The notes below the pieces were generated by a model. The model ran no database searches. It saw nothing but the letters and a program-made list of their open reading frames with translations, and was not told the origin of the DNA. A stretch of DNA of 64,000 bases from DATBRV01 sp036560145 (lineage in GTDB: Bacteria; Myxococcota_A; UBA9160; SMWR01): contig DATBRV010000123.1 in the NCBI GenBank assembly GCA_036560145.1, positions 1-64,000 on the forward strand. Direction: 5' to 3'. Below are positions 35,171 through 43,287 of the stretch, one piece after another. Each line of letters starts with the position of its first letter. Position 1 is the first letter of the stretch. Both the position numbers and the translations under genes were made by a program.

Positions 35171-37641
35171 GAAGCGTTCGAGCCGGCGGGAGCCGGCGCG
35201 CGCATCGATTCCAACCGCTGGCGCGCGTCGGCGGCGTTCGGGAAATCCTCGCCGCTGGCGAGCGAGCGCTGGAATGCGCTCGCCGCTTCGTCCTTGCGGT
35301 CCAGCGCCTGCAACACCAGGCCGAGGTGGTAGGCGTAGACCGGCGACACCGGTCCGGGTCGTGCTTCGGCGAGCTGGATCGCGCGCTGGAGCTCCGCGAG
35401 CGCCGCGTCGTGGCGGCCCGCCCGGTAGTAGACGTAGCCGAGCGTGTCGATCGCAGCCGGGTTGTCGGGCAGCGCCTGCTGCACTCCCAGCGCCAGCTCG
35501 AGCGCGCGATCGAGCTGCTGGCCGCGCTCGGCGAGTACGAAGGCGAGGTCGTTGCGCGCGCTCGCGAGATCGGGCTGCTCCGCGACCACCCGTTCGAAGG
35601 CCTTCTGCGCCTTCACGATCTCTCCCTGGCTGAGGTAGAGGCGCCCGAGCAGGAGCCGCGCGCCCGAGTGCAGCACGCCGGCGGCCTCGGCCTCCTCGAA
35701 GGAGCGCTGCGCCTCGGCGAGCTTCCCCTGGCGCTGGTAGATCTCGAAGAGCAGCTCGATGGCGCCGGGCAGCATCGGCGCCGCCTCGATGGCTCGCAGC
35801 ACGTCCTTCTCGGCGCGGTCGAGGGCGCCCGTGGACACCAGCACCTTGGCGCGCAGCAGCAGCTCGCGCGGGCGCGCGTTCCCGGCCTGGACGGTGGCAT
35901 CCAGCGCCGTGAGCGCCTGCTCCGCGTGTCCGGTCGCGAGCTGGAGCTGGACGAGCGATTCGAGCAGCCGCGGATCTTCCGGCTCCCGGATCCGCGCGGC
36001 CACCAGGGCCGCCTGCGCCGCGCCGAAGTTCGCCGGCCCCTCGCGCCGCGCGAACTCGATGGCGGCGTCCGCCGGAGCATCCGGGCGCGCGAGGACCTGC
36101 TGGAGCACGGCGCGGCCGGCGTCGGGCTTGCCGAGCTCGTAGAGGGCGCGCGCGCGGCGCAGGTCGTCGGCGGCCGAGAGGCGGCGGCCCCGGCCCGCGA
36201 GCACGCGATAGTCGACCAGCAGCTTGCTCCAGTTCTTCGCGTCGTAGTCGATGCTCGCCTTGGTCCGGAAGAGATCGAAGGAGGCCGGGGCGAGCGCGAT
36301 CGCCCGCTCGATCGCGGCGACCGCGGCCGGCAGGTTGCCCAGCTGCTGCTCCGCGACGGCGAGCGTGCGCAGGGCGGAAGAGCTCTCGTGATTCTTCACC
36401 AGCTCGCGCAGGATCGCCGCGGCGTCGGCGGAGCGGCCTTCCGCGAGCGCGATCCGCGCCGCGGCGACCTGCGCGGCCGGATCGTCCGGAAAATCGTCGG
36501 ACAGCTCTTCGTAGCTTTCGCGCGCATCCGCGAGCTGATGGCTGCGGAGCTGGAGCTCGATCAGCTGCTCCCAGAGCAGCGGCGAGGCGGCGTCGCCCTC
36601 GAGCGCGCCGCGCAGGTGGGCGATGGCGTCGGCCGTCCGCTGCCTTCGCACCAGGAGATTCACGTAGACCCGGTGGGCGCGCGGGTCGTCAGGGCGCCGC
36701 TCGATCAGCTCGAGGCAGACCTCCTCGCCGCGCGGCACCGGTTGGCCTTCCGACAGGATCACGAGATCGTCCCAGGCCTCGTAGTCGTCGGGATTCGCCT
36801 CGACCACCTCGCGCAGCGACTCGCGCCGCAGGGCGTTGTCGCGCTTGCCCAGGGCGAAGTCGTCGAAGGCCTTGGCGGCGAAGATCCGGGCTTCCGCGTC
36901 CTCGACGCGCTTCGCGGTCTCGATCGCGGCGCGATGCCCCGCGAGCGCCTGCTCGCCATGCCCTTCCCAGGCCGACAGCACGCGCGCGCTCTCGACCTGG
37001 GCGCGCGCGTCGCCCTTCGCGATCTCGTCGGCTCGCGCGAAGGCGCTCAGCGCGGCCTGGAACACCTCCGGCGGGGCGGGCGTTCCCTCCAGCTGGTGCT
37101 TGCGGATGCGCGCCTGGTGCACCTTCCCGAGCTGCGACCAACGCGCGCTCGCGGTCGGCTCGAGCTCGACGGCGCGCTGCGCCGCGATCAGCGCCTCGGC
37201 GACGTCGCCGCGCGCCAGCGCGACGTAGGCGCGCTGCTGCTGCACGTTCGGGCGATCGGGCGCGCGCTCGAGCCCGAGCTGCACCAGCTCGCGCGCGCGC
37301 TTGGGGTCGTCGAAGGCGAGCAGCCGCGCTTCGCTCATCGCCGCATCGATGCGCCCCGGATCCAGCTCGAACGCCTGGCGGTAGAGGGCGATCGCCTTCT
37401 GGGCCGAGCGCTGGCGCACCATCAGGTCGCCCAGGCGTTCGTACAGCTCGGCGTTGCGAGGCTCGAGGTCGAGGGCGCTCTGGAACTCGAGCACGGCGTC
37501 CGCGAGACGGCCCTCGTCGGCCAGCTGCTTCCCGCGCTCGACGTGGCTCGCGAAGCGCTCCTCGCGCGAGGCGCACGCGGGGAGCAGCAGCAGGCTGGTG
37601 ATCAGGAGGCGGCCGAAGCTCCGCCCGATGACGCAGGCCAC
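35167..37641 (-). CDS. Large TPR-repeat lipoprotein (2)
   Basis: The product (824 aa) begins VACVIGRSFGRLLITSLLLL and PACAS, a lipoprotein signal with lipobox LPAC. After it come roughly 18-20 TPR-like helical hairpins up to the C-terminus, e.g. LADAVLEFQSALDLEPRNAE, RQRSAQKAIALYRQAFELDP and HDAALAELQRAIQLA. It is expected to be periplasmic and membrane-anchored, acting as a scaffold. Its size and plan resemble PrsT-type TPR lipoproteins of PEP-CTERM/exosortase systems, which fits the PEP-CTERM gene nearby; this is an inference. GTG 37641 has GGAG about 6 nt upstream and lies 11 nt after the first TPR gene. Confidence 0.82.
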   Translation of the reverse strand: MACVIGRSFGRLLITSLLLLPACASREERFASHVERGKQLADEGRLADAVLEFQSALDLEPRNAELYERLGDLMVRQRSAQKAIALYRQAFELDPGRIDAAMSEARLLAFDDPKRARELVQLGLERAPDRPNVQQQRAYVALARGDVAEALIAAQRAVELEPTASARWSQLGKVHQARIRKHQLEGTPAPPEVFQAALSAFARADEIAKGDARAQVESARVLSAWEGHGEQALAGHRAAIETAKRVEDAEARIFAAKAFDDFALGKRDNALRRESLREVVEANPDDYEAWDDLVILSEGQPVPRGEEVCLELIERRPDDPRAHRVYVNLLVRRQRTADAIAHLRGALEGDAASPLLWEQLIELQLRSHQLADARESYEELSDDFPDDPAAQVAAARIALAEGRSADAAAILRELVKNHESSSALRTLAVAEQQLGNLPAAVAAIERAIALAPASFDLFRTKASIDYDAKNWSKLLVDYRVLAGRGRRLSAADDLRRARALYELGKPDAGRAVLQQVLARPDAPADAAIEFARREGPANFGAAQAALVAARIREPEDPRLLESLVQLQLATGHAEQALTALDATVQAGNARPRELLLRAKVLVSTGALDRAEKDVLRAIEAAPMLPGAIELLFEIYQRQGKLAEAQRSFEEAEAAGVLHSGARLLLGRLYLSQGEIVKAQKAFERVVAEQPDLASARNDLAFVLAERGQQLDRALELALGVQQALPDNPAAIDTLGYVYYRAGRHDAALAELQRAIQLAEARPGPVSPVYAYHLGLVLQALDRKDEAASAFQRSLASGEDFPNAADARQRLESMRAPAPAGSNAS

Positions 37642-37652
37642 AGGGACTCCGA

Positions 37653-40106
37653 CTACTTGCCCTCGAGCTGCGCGAGATCGCGGCGAGCGGCCTCCGCCTC
37701 GGGGAAGGCGCCCGCGGCGAGCGCGGCCTGGAACATCTCGCGGGCGCGCGTCTTGTCGCCTGCCTGGTTGAGCGCGATCCCGAGCCGATAGCGGATCGAC
37801 GGCGAATCGGGGCGCTTCGCGAGCGCCTGCTCGAAGCTCTCCACCGCGGCCTGCGCCTCGCCTCGCTTCAGGAGCACCCAGCCGAGGGTGTCGAGCACGT
37901 CGGCGGACGGGTCCAGGCGCTTGGCGGCTTCGGCCAGCGCGAGGGCGGCGTCCAGGTCCGTGCCCTTCTCGGCGAGCAGCCAGGCCAGGTCGTTGCGCGC
38001 GCCCACGTTTCCCGGATCCAGGCGCACCACCTCGCGCAGCCGCGACTCGGCGCCGGCCGTATCGCCGGCGGCCAGCACCAGCTGGGCCGCCAGGTAGCTG
38101 TAGGGCGCGGGAGGTTCGGCGAGCTTGGCGGCGGCGTCGTAGAGCTCGATCGCCCCCGCGCGGTCGCCCTCGCGTGCGCGCAGGGTCGCGAGGGCGCCGG
38201 TCGCCGCCGCGTTCTTCGGGTCGAGCTCGAGCGCCTTGTTGAGCTCGGCCTTCGCCTCGTCCGTGCGCTCGAGACGCCCGAGCGCGTAGCCGCGCAGCTC
38301 GTGCAGGCTCGCGAGCTCGGGGTGCTTCGCGAGCGCGGCATCGATCGCCGCGAGCGCGTCGGCGGACTTGTCGGCGGCGAAGGAGTTCTCGACCAGCGCG
38401 CGCAGCACCACCTCGTTCGCCGGGTCGGTGAGATCGAGCTTGCTCTTGCGGATCACCGCGACCGCCTCGGCCGGCCCCACCGCGGCGCGCTCCACCCCGG
38501 CCAGCTCCGCGGTGCCCGCCGCCCTTCCGTCGGGCAGCTGGATCAGCGCCTTCGCCGTCGTGCGCGCGTCGCTCCACTGCCCGATCGCCATGAACGAGCG
38601 CACGCCCACGATCAGCGTGTCGGCGGTCTTGCCGCCCGGCCGCCGGAGGGCCGCATGCGCGGACTTGATCGCGTCGGCCCATTCGCCGCGGTCGAAGTGG
38701 AGGCGCGCGAGCACGCGGGCCGCTTCGGTGGCGCCATTGTCGATGCGCACGGCCTCGCGCAGCTCCGAGATCGCGCGGTCGAAATCGCCGAGCTGGCGCG
38801 CCGCGAGTCCGGCCAGGTAGCGCGCGCCCGCGTTGTTGGGCCAGTTGCGGATTCCCTGCTCGAACGATTCGAGGGCGGCCTTGGCGTCGCCGCGCTCGAG
38901 CTGGATCCGGCCGCGGATCAGGTTCGCGTAGGTGGGCTCCTCCAGCTCCTTCGCCACCGCTTCGGCTTGATCGAGCTGCTCGAGATCGATCAGCAGGTCG
39001 GCGTGGACGAAGCGCAGCCCGTCGCTCGGCTCGCCGGACAGCTCGATCACCTTCTCGAGCGAGTCGAGCGCCTTCTGCGACTCGCCCGCGCGGCGGTAGT
39101 AGCTGGTGAGCAGGTCCCAGGCGCCGGCGGACTTGAAGCTCTCGACCGCGGCCAGCAGCACCTTCTCGGCGCCCTCGCTGTCGCCGGTCGTCTCGAGCCG
39201 GCTGGCGAGGCCCGCCTGGAGCGAGAGGTTCTCCGGAGCCTGCTCCGCCGCCGCGCGGACCAGCTGCGTGGCGCGCTCCGGCTTTCCGATGGCGTCGTAG
39301 AACGACATCGCCTCGCTGGTGACGAAGGCGTTCGCCGGATACTTCCCGAGGCATTCCTCGAAGAGCTCCTCGGCCTTCTTGATGTCCTTGCGCGTGTCCT
39401 TCGCGAAGGCCGCCGGGACCAGGCAGGCGCGGGGGGCGGTGCTGGGATCGCCGCTCTTCTCGCCGATCTCCTTGAGCTGGTAGTTCGCGGCCTCCGCCTC
39501 GTCGAGCTTGCCGCTGTCGGCCAGGATCGTCGCGCGCAGCAGGTTCACGCTGTAGTCGTCCGGCTCCTTCTCGAGCAGCCGCTCGGTGTCGGCCATGGCG
39601 GCGTCGAGCTTGCCCGCGCCCAGGTTGCCCTTCGCGCGCATGCGCAGCGCGACCACCCGATCGGGGTCGATCTCGAGCACCCGGTCGGCGGCGGCGACGA
39701 CCGCCTCGAAGTTTCCGTTCGCGAAGTGCGCGGAGGCGAGCAGCAGGCTCGCCGCCACGGCGTAGTCGGGCGACTCGGCCGCCTTCTGGAGCGGCCACAC
39801 GGCGCGGCTCGCCTCGCCGGTCTGGACCAGGGCGACGCCGAGCCGATAGCTCGCCTCCGCGTCGTCGGGCCGGATCGCCAGGATCTCGCGGAGCTCGTCG
39901 ATCGATGCGGTAAACTGGCCGACGTCTTGGAGCGCGCGGACCTCGGCCATACGCGCCTCGACGTCCCCGCCGCAGCCGAGGGTCGCTCCGCCGCAGGCGA
40001 GCAGCGTGCCGCCCACGGCGAGGTACGTCCAGATCCACCGCGGCACGCCGGCCACGGCGGTGCGAAGTTCGAGAGGAACGGACAGCCAGGCCGTGGATCG
40101 GGACAT
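37653..40106 (-). CDS. Large TPR-repeat lipoprotein (1)
   Basis: The product (817 aa) has a signal segment ending in YLAVGGTLLACGGATLGCGG. Of the two cysteines, TLGC is the likelier lipidation site. The rest is TPR throughout, e.g. QFTASIDELREILAIRPDDA, AKAALESFEQGIRNWPNNAG and QAAVESFEQALAKRPDSPS. It is the upstream gene of a two-gene operon and probably works with its neighbour as a periplasmic scaffold for export or assembly of surface polymer. ATG 40106 is preceded by GGAGG at 12 nt and by a TATAAT promoter. Repeats are diverged at DNA level, so recombination is not obvious. Confidence 0.82.
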   Translation of the reverse strand: MSRSTAWLSVPLELRTAVAGVPRWIWTYLAVGGTLLACGGATLGCGGDVEARMAEVRALQDVGQFTASIDELREILAIRPDDAEASYRLGVALVQTGEASRAVWPLQKAAESPDYAVAASLLLASAHFANGNFEAVVAAADRVLEIDPDRVVALRMRAKGNLGAGKLDAAMADTERLLEKEPDDYSVNLLRATILADSGKLDEAEAANYQLKEIGEKSGDPSTAPRACLVPAAFAKDTRKDIKKAEELFEECLGKYPANAFVTSEAMSFYDAIGKPERATQLVRAAAEQAPENLSLQAGLASRLETTGDSEGAEKVLLAAVESFKSAGAWDLLTSYYRRAGESQKALDSLEKVIELSGEPSDGLRFVHADLLIDLEQLDQAEAVAKELEEPTYANLIRGRIQLERGDAKAALESFEQGIRNWPNNAGARYLAGLAARQLGDFDRAISELREAVRIDNGATEAARVLARLHFDRGEWADAIKSAHAALRRPGGKTADTLIVGVRSFMAIGQWSDARTTAKALIQLPDGRAAGTAELAGVERAAVGPAEAVAVIRKSKLDLTDPANEVVLRALVENSFAADKSADALAAIDAALAKHPELASLHELRGYALGRLERTDEAKAELNKALELDPKNAAATGALATLRAREGDRAGAIELYDAAAKLAEPPAPYSYLAAQLVLAAGDTAGAESRLREVVRLDPGNVGARNDLAWLLAEKGTDLDAALALAEAAKRLDPSADVLDTLGWVLLKRGEAQAAVESFEQALAKRPDSPSIRYRLGIALNQAGDKTRAREMFQAALAAGAFPEAEAARRDLAQLEGK

Positions 40107-40143
40107 CGCGCTCGAGCACCTCCGGTCAGCGAGTGAACCGCGG

Positions 40144-40171
40144 ATTATACGCGGCACTCCGGCTCCGTCGA
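40144..40171 (-). promoter_or_regulatory. Sigma-70-type promoter for the TPR operon
   Basis: On the minus strand TCGACG (complement of 40166-40171), 16 nt, perfect TATAAT (complement of 40144-40149). Transcription would start near 40137, giving a leader of about 30 nt before ATG 40106. This is the only perfect -10 hexamer I noticed in the window. Confidence 0.55.
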
Positions 40172-40266
40172 CGCGGCAAACGGCGTTTGCTGCGCCCCTG
40201 CCGACGGCCGCTGGCGCGGGCTCCGGTCCAGGCCGGCGCAGCTGGCGGCCCCATCTCTCGGCCCTC

Positions 40267-42027
40267 GTGGCGCTTGTGCTGGCCGCGAGCTCGGCTTGCG
40301 GAGAGCGGCGCGACGAGGCGCCCGCTCCGGAGCGGATCCTGCTCGTCAGCATCGACACGCTACGGGCGGACCACGTCGGCAGCTACGGTGCCGAGCGCGC
40401 CGCCACCCGTACTCTGGACACCCTGGCGGCCGCCGGGGTTCGCTTCGAGGCCGCCGTCTCGCCCGCGCCGCTCACCCTGCCCGCGCACGCCAGCCTGCTG
40501 ACGGCCCTGGATCCGCCCGGACACGGCGTTCGCCACAACGGCATCTTCCGGCTGCCCGCTGCGATCCCGACCCTCGCCGAGCGGCTGCGCGAGGCCGGGC
40601 ACGCGACCGGCGCGGTGGTCGGCTCGCAGGTGCTCGATCGCCGCTATGGGTTGGCGCGCGGATTCGATTTCTACGACGACCAGCTGACGGAGCGCGTGGC
40701 GGGAGGCGCCGGCTGGCCGGAGCGGCGCGCCGACCGCGTGGTCGATGCGGCGCTCGCGCTGCTGGATCGGCTCGGCCCGCGCTTCTTCCTCTGGGTGCAC
40801 TTCTACGATCCGCACGCGGCCTACGACCCGCCCGCCGGCTTCGCGAGCGCCTTCGCGAGCCGGCCGTACGACGGCGAGATCGCCTTCGTCGACGCGCAGC
40901 TCGGGCGGCTGCTCGCCGCCGTGCGGGCGCGCTGGGGAGAGGCGGGGCTGCTGGTCGTCGTGACCAGCGACCACGGCGAGAGCTTCGGCGAGCATGGCGA
41001 CGAATCGCACTCCTACCTGGTCTACGAGACGACCCAGCGCATCCCTTTGTTGATCGCGGGGCCCGGGATCCCGGCCGGCCGCAGCGTCGCGGCGCCGGTG
41101 GGCCTGGTGGACGTGGCGCCGACCCTGCTCGCCTTGGCCGGAGCGAGACCGCTCCCGGACGCCGCGGGCCGCGATCTGAGCCCGCTGCTCTTCGGGGAAG
41201 ATGGCGCGCCCGCGAACGCCTACTTCGAGACCCTCGCCCCCCAGCTCGACTTCGGCTGGAGCCCCCTGCTCGGGCTGCGCTCGGGCGCTCTCAAGTACAT
41301 CCGGGCTCCGCGGCAGGAGCTCTACGACCTGGCGGCAGACCCCGGCGAGCAGCGCAGCCTCGCCGCCAGTCGGCCGGAGCTGGTCGCCTCGCTGGATGCG
41401 GCGCTCGAGGCGAGGCTGCGCGCGGCGCCGCGGCGCGCCGCGACACCGCTCGATGTGACGCCCGCGGAGAGCGCGGCGCTCGCGGCGCTCGGCTACCTGA
41501 CGCCCGCGGGCTCCGTCTCCGCACAGGAGCTGGGCCGGGTGGGAGGCGTCGATCCGAAGGACCGCCTCGCGGTGGTCGCCGAGATCCGACGCGCGCAGGA
41601 GTCGATGGCCGAGGGCAGGTCGGGCGAAGCGCTGGCGCGGCTGCGCGCCCTCGGCGACGCCGGCCCCTCCGTCGCGGGGCTGCGCGCAGCAGCGGCGATG
41701 GGCGCCGGCGATTCCGCCTCGGCGGAGCGGGACGCACGCGCGGCCCTGGCAGCCCTGCCGGCGCGGAGCGATTTCCGCAACGTACTGGCGCGCGCGCTCG
41801 ATGCGCAGGGACGCGGCGACGAAGCGGTCGCCGAGCTGCGCAAGCTGCCGGACGACGCTCCGCTGCCGGCCGCGGTCGCGCTGCGGCTGGCCGCGGCCGA
41901 CGTGGCGGACGGGCAGCCCGAGACCGCCTTGCGCCGGATCGAGCGGGCCCTCGAGCTGGCGCCGGAGGATCCCGATCTGAAGCGCGAGCGGGGCGAGTTG
42001 ATCGCCCGGCGCGCGCGTCAGCCATGA
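40267..42027 (+). CDS. Exported AlkP-superfamily (sulfatase-like) hydrolase with TPR tail
   Basis: The product (at least 586 aa) has a lipoprotein-like segment SALVALVLAASSAC and the alkaline-phosphatase/sulfatase fold. Landmarks are ILLVSIDTLRADHVGSYG (first metal Asp), PLTLPAHASLLTALDPPGHG, FYDPHAAYDPP, and TSDHGESFGEHGDESHSY. The nucleophile slot holds Thr (PLTLP) rather than the Cys/Ser-x-Pro-x-Arg of formylglycine sulfatases, so phosphoryl or other ester chemistry is as likely as sulfate removal. The last ~180 residues are TPR-like. GTG 40267 is the nearest canonical start, but it leaves no basic n-region; the frame is open upstream through GRRSWRPHLSALV with no canonical start until GTG 40093, so the true start is unresolved. 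Confidence 0.8.
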   Translation: MALVLAASSACGERRDEAPAPERILLVSIDTLRADHVGSYGAERAATRTLDTLAAAGVRFEAAVSPAPLTLPAHASLLTALDPPGHGVRHNGIFRLPAAIPTLAERLREAGHATGAVVGSQVLDRRYGLARGFDFYDDQLTERVAGGAGWPERRADRVVDAALALLDRLGPRFFLWVHFYDPHAAYDPPAGFASAFASRPYDGEIAFVDAQLGRLLAAVRARWGEAGLLVVVTSDHGESFGEHGDESHSYLVYETTQRIPLLIAGPGIPAGRSVAAPVGLVDVAPTLLALAGARPLPDAAGRDLSPLLFGEDGAPANAYFETLAPQLDFGWSPLLGLRSGALKYIRAPRQELYDLAADPGEQRSLAASRPELVASLDAALEARLRAAPRRAATPLDVTPAESAALAALGYLTPAGSVSAQELGRVGGVDPKDRLAVVAEIRRAQESMAEGRSGEALARLRALGDAGPSVAGLRAAAAMGAGDSASAERDARAALAALPARSDFRNVLARALDAQGRGDEAVAELRKLPDDAPLPAAVALRLAAADVADGQPETALRRIERALELAPEDPDLKRERGELIARRARQP

Positions 42028-42037
42028 CCCCACTGCC

Positions 42038-42068
42038 GCGCCCCGAGGGGCGCTCGGGAAAAGTTTTT
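42038..42068 (+). terminator. Rho-independent terminator after the AlkP/TPR gene
   Basis: GCGCCCC (42038-42044), GA, GGGGCGC (42047-42053) form a perfect stem 10 nt after the stop. A run of five T (42064-42068) follows at a short distance. Confidence 0.55.
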
Positions 42069-42107
42069 CCTCGAATGGCGGAAAATGGTTTCCGAATCAG
42101 ATGCATC

Positions 42108-42122
42108 GACGCTTCGAGCGTC
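42108..42122 (+). promoter_or_regulatory. Inverted repeat, candidate upstream activator site
   Basis: GACGCT, TCG, AGCGTC is a perfect 6-bp dyad whose centre lies about 75-80 bp upstream of the sigma-54 promoter. That is where an enhancer-binding protein would bind. The assignment is by position only. Confidence 0.4.
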
Positions 42123-42187
42123 CCGGCTAGAGGGATGGAAATACATTGAAATCAGATACTTGCGAAGTGGGTCCCGAGCGCTTCGGC

Positions 42188-42204
42188 TTGGCATCGGAGT
42201 TGCA
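42188..42204 (+). promoter_or_regulatory. Sigma-54 (-24/-12) promoter of the PEP-CTERM gene
   Basis: TTGGCATCGGAGTTGCA matches the sigma-54 consensus, with the invariant GG (42190-42191) and GC (42202-42203) exactly 10 nt apart. A nested inverted repeat (CCCTCT 42205-42210 with AGAGGG 42221-42226, around GGGTACCC) lies over the expected transcription start near 42215. The leader to ATG 42300 would be about 85 nt, ending in AGGAG 7 nt before the start codon. Confidence 0.72.
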
Positions 42205-42299
42205 CCCTCTGGGGTACCCGAGAGGGCCGCAACCCGTGGGCTAAGCTGAACAGCTGTGCTCGCCGTAGCGGTGGACCAGAAAAGAAGAGGAGTCAAGCA

Positions 42300-43154
42300 A
42301 TGCGCAAGTTAGTGATGTTAAGCGCCGCCGCGCTGCTCGCGTTCGGCGTGACGGGTTCGGCAAGCGCCGCTCCCCTGCACTGGGACGGTACCCTTACCCT
42401 GGAGCTCGGCACGCTGCCGTCGATCCCGGCCGTCGGTTCGGGCGTCGCGACGGTGAACGATTCGGGTGCCATCGGCCACCTCGGCAACCTCCGGCTCAAG
42501 GCGAGCCGCGGCGGCATCTCCAACAAGAACGTGTTCGTCCCCGTGACGGACGCCGCTGCAGCCCCGATCGTCGGGATCCTCATCACGGCGGATCTCGGGA
42601 CCGGCACGCTCGGCCCGATCTCGGGTGGCGCGCAGTCGTCGCCGCTCACGAAGAACATCCTCCCGGTCGCCGGCCTCGCGAAGGTCTGTCTCTTCTCGAC
42701 GGCCTGCGGGACCGCCCTCCCGCTGGCGCTGACGCAGCACACCACTGCGACCGGCACCAAGGGTGTCGGCATCGGCGGCATCGTGACGATCGGCGGCACC
42801 AGCCCGATCCGGATCTCGATCGAGGCGGCCCCCTGGACGATCAAGACCAAGACCTCGATCGACCAGATCACGACCCCGGTCGGCGGCACGGTCAAGAAGT
42901 TCGTGAACCGGACGGAGAAGGGCTTCGCCCATGGTCCCAGCTCGAACACCAGCTCGACGGCGAACCCGTCCGGCGTGGTTCAGCTGATCACTCCGATGCA
43001 GGTGGTGACGAACCTCACCAACGGCAGCAACCAGAAGATCGCGCTGTTCGGCTTCCTCACGATCCACTTCGTGCCGGAACCGGGCATGCTCCTGCTGCTC
43101 GGCTCGGGCGTTGCGGGCCTCGTCCTGCTCGGCCGGCACCGGATGCGCAAGTAA
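42300..43154 (+). CDS. PEP-CTERM sorting-signal protein under sigma-54 control
   Basis: The product (284 aa) has a clean signal peptide (MRKLVMLSAAALLAFGVTGS, cleavage after ASA near 24). A Gly/Thr/Ser-rich, beta-type mature region contains the only Cys pair at VCLFSTACG. The C-terminal PEP-CTERM signal is FVPEPGMLLLLGSGVAGLV followed by the basic end GRHRMRK. It is probably an abundant structural surface or matrix protein. It has its own sigma-54 promoter, a good Shine-Dalgarno (AGGAG) and a strong terminator, so it is a single-gene unit. Codon usage looks slightly more AT-tolerant than its neighbours, as is common in highly expressed genes. Confidence 0.92.
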   Translation: MRKLVMLSAAALLAFGVTGSASAAPLHWDGTLTLELGTLPSIPAVGSGVATVNDSGAIGHLGNLRLKASRGGISNKNVFVPVTDAAAAPIVGILITADLGTGTLGPISGGAQSSPLTKNILPVAGLAKVCLFSTACGTALPLALTQHTTATGTKGVGIGGIVTIGGTSPIRISIEAAPWTIKTKTSIDQITTPVGGTVKKFVNRTEKGFAHGPSSNTSSTANPSGVVQLITPMQVVTNLTNGSNQKIALFGFLTIHFVPEPGMLLLLGSGVAGLVLLGRHRMRK

Positions 43155-43183
43155 CCCAGGTCTGGTTCCACCAGGTCTGATGG

Positions 43184-43220
43184 AGCGGCCACCCCGAAAG
43201 GGGTGGCCGCTTTGCTTTGG
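43184..43220 (+). terminator. Strong Rho-independent terminator
   Basis: AGCGGCCACCCC (43184-43195), the stable tetraloop GAAA, and GGGGTGGCCGCT (43200-43211) form a perfect 12-bp stem followed by TTGCTTTGG. It is the best terminator in the window and insulates the PEP-CTERM gene from the downstream hydrolase gene. A short direct repeat, CCAGGTCTG, occurs twice between the stop codon and the hairpin. Confidence 0.8.
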
Positions 43221-43287
43221 TGTCGACGCCTGATTCCCTCCCAGCGGTTTGTTAGATTCGCCCGCCCCCAGCAAGGAGACCACGCGG

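Noticed and set aside
35167..40106. The two TPR genes as a single gene broken by a sequencing error
   Set aside because: The downstream gene has its own lipoprotein signal, GTG start and Shine-Dalgarno, and the two lie 11 nt apart, so they are separate genes.
42242..42247. TAAGCT as a sigma-70 -10 element for the PEP-CTERM gene
   Set aside because: There is no -35 match at 16-18 nt upstream, whereas the sigma-54 element at 42188-42204 is nearly ideal. It is kept only as an alternative.
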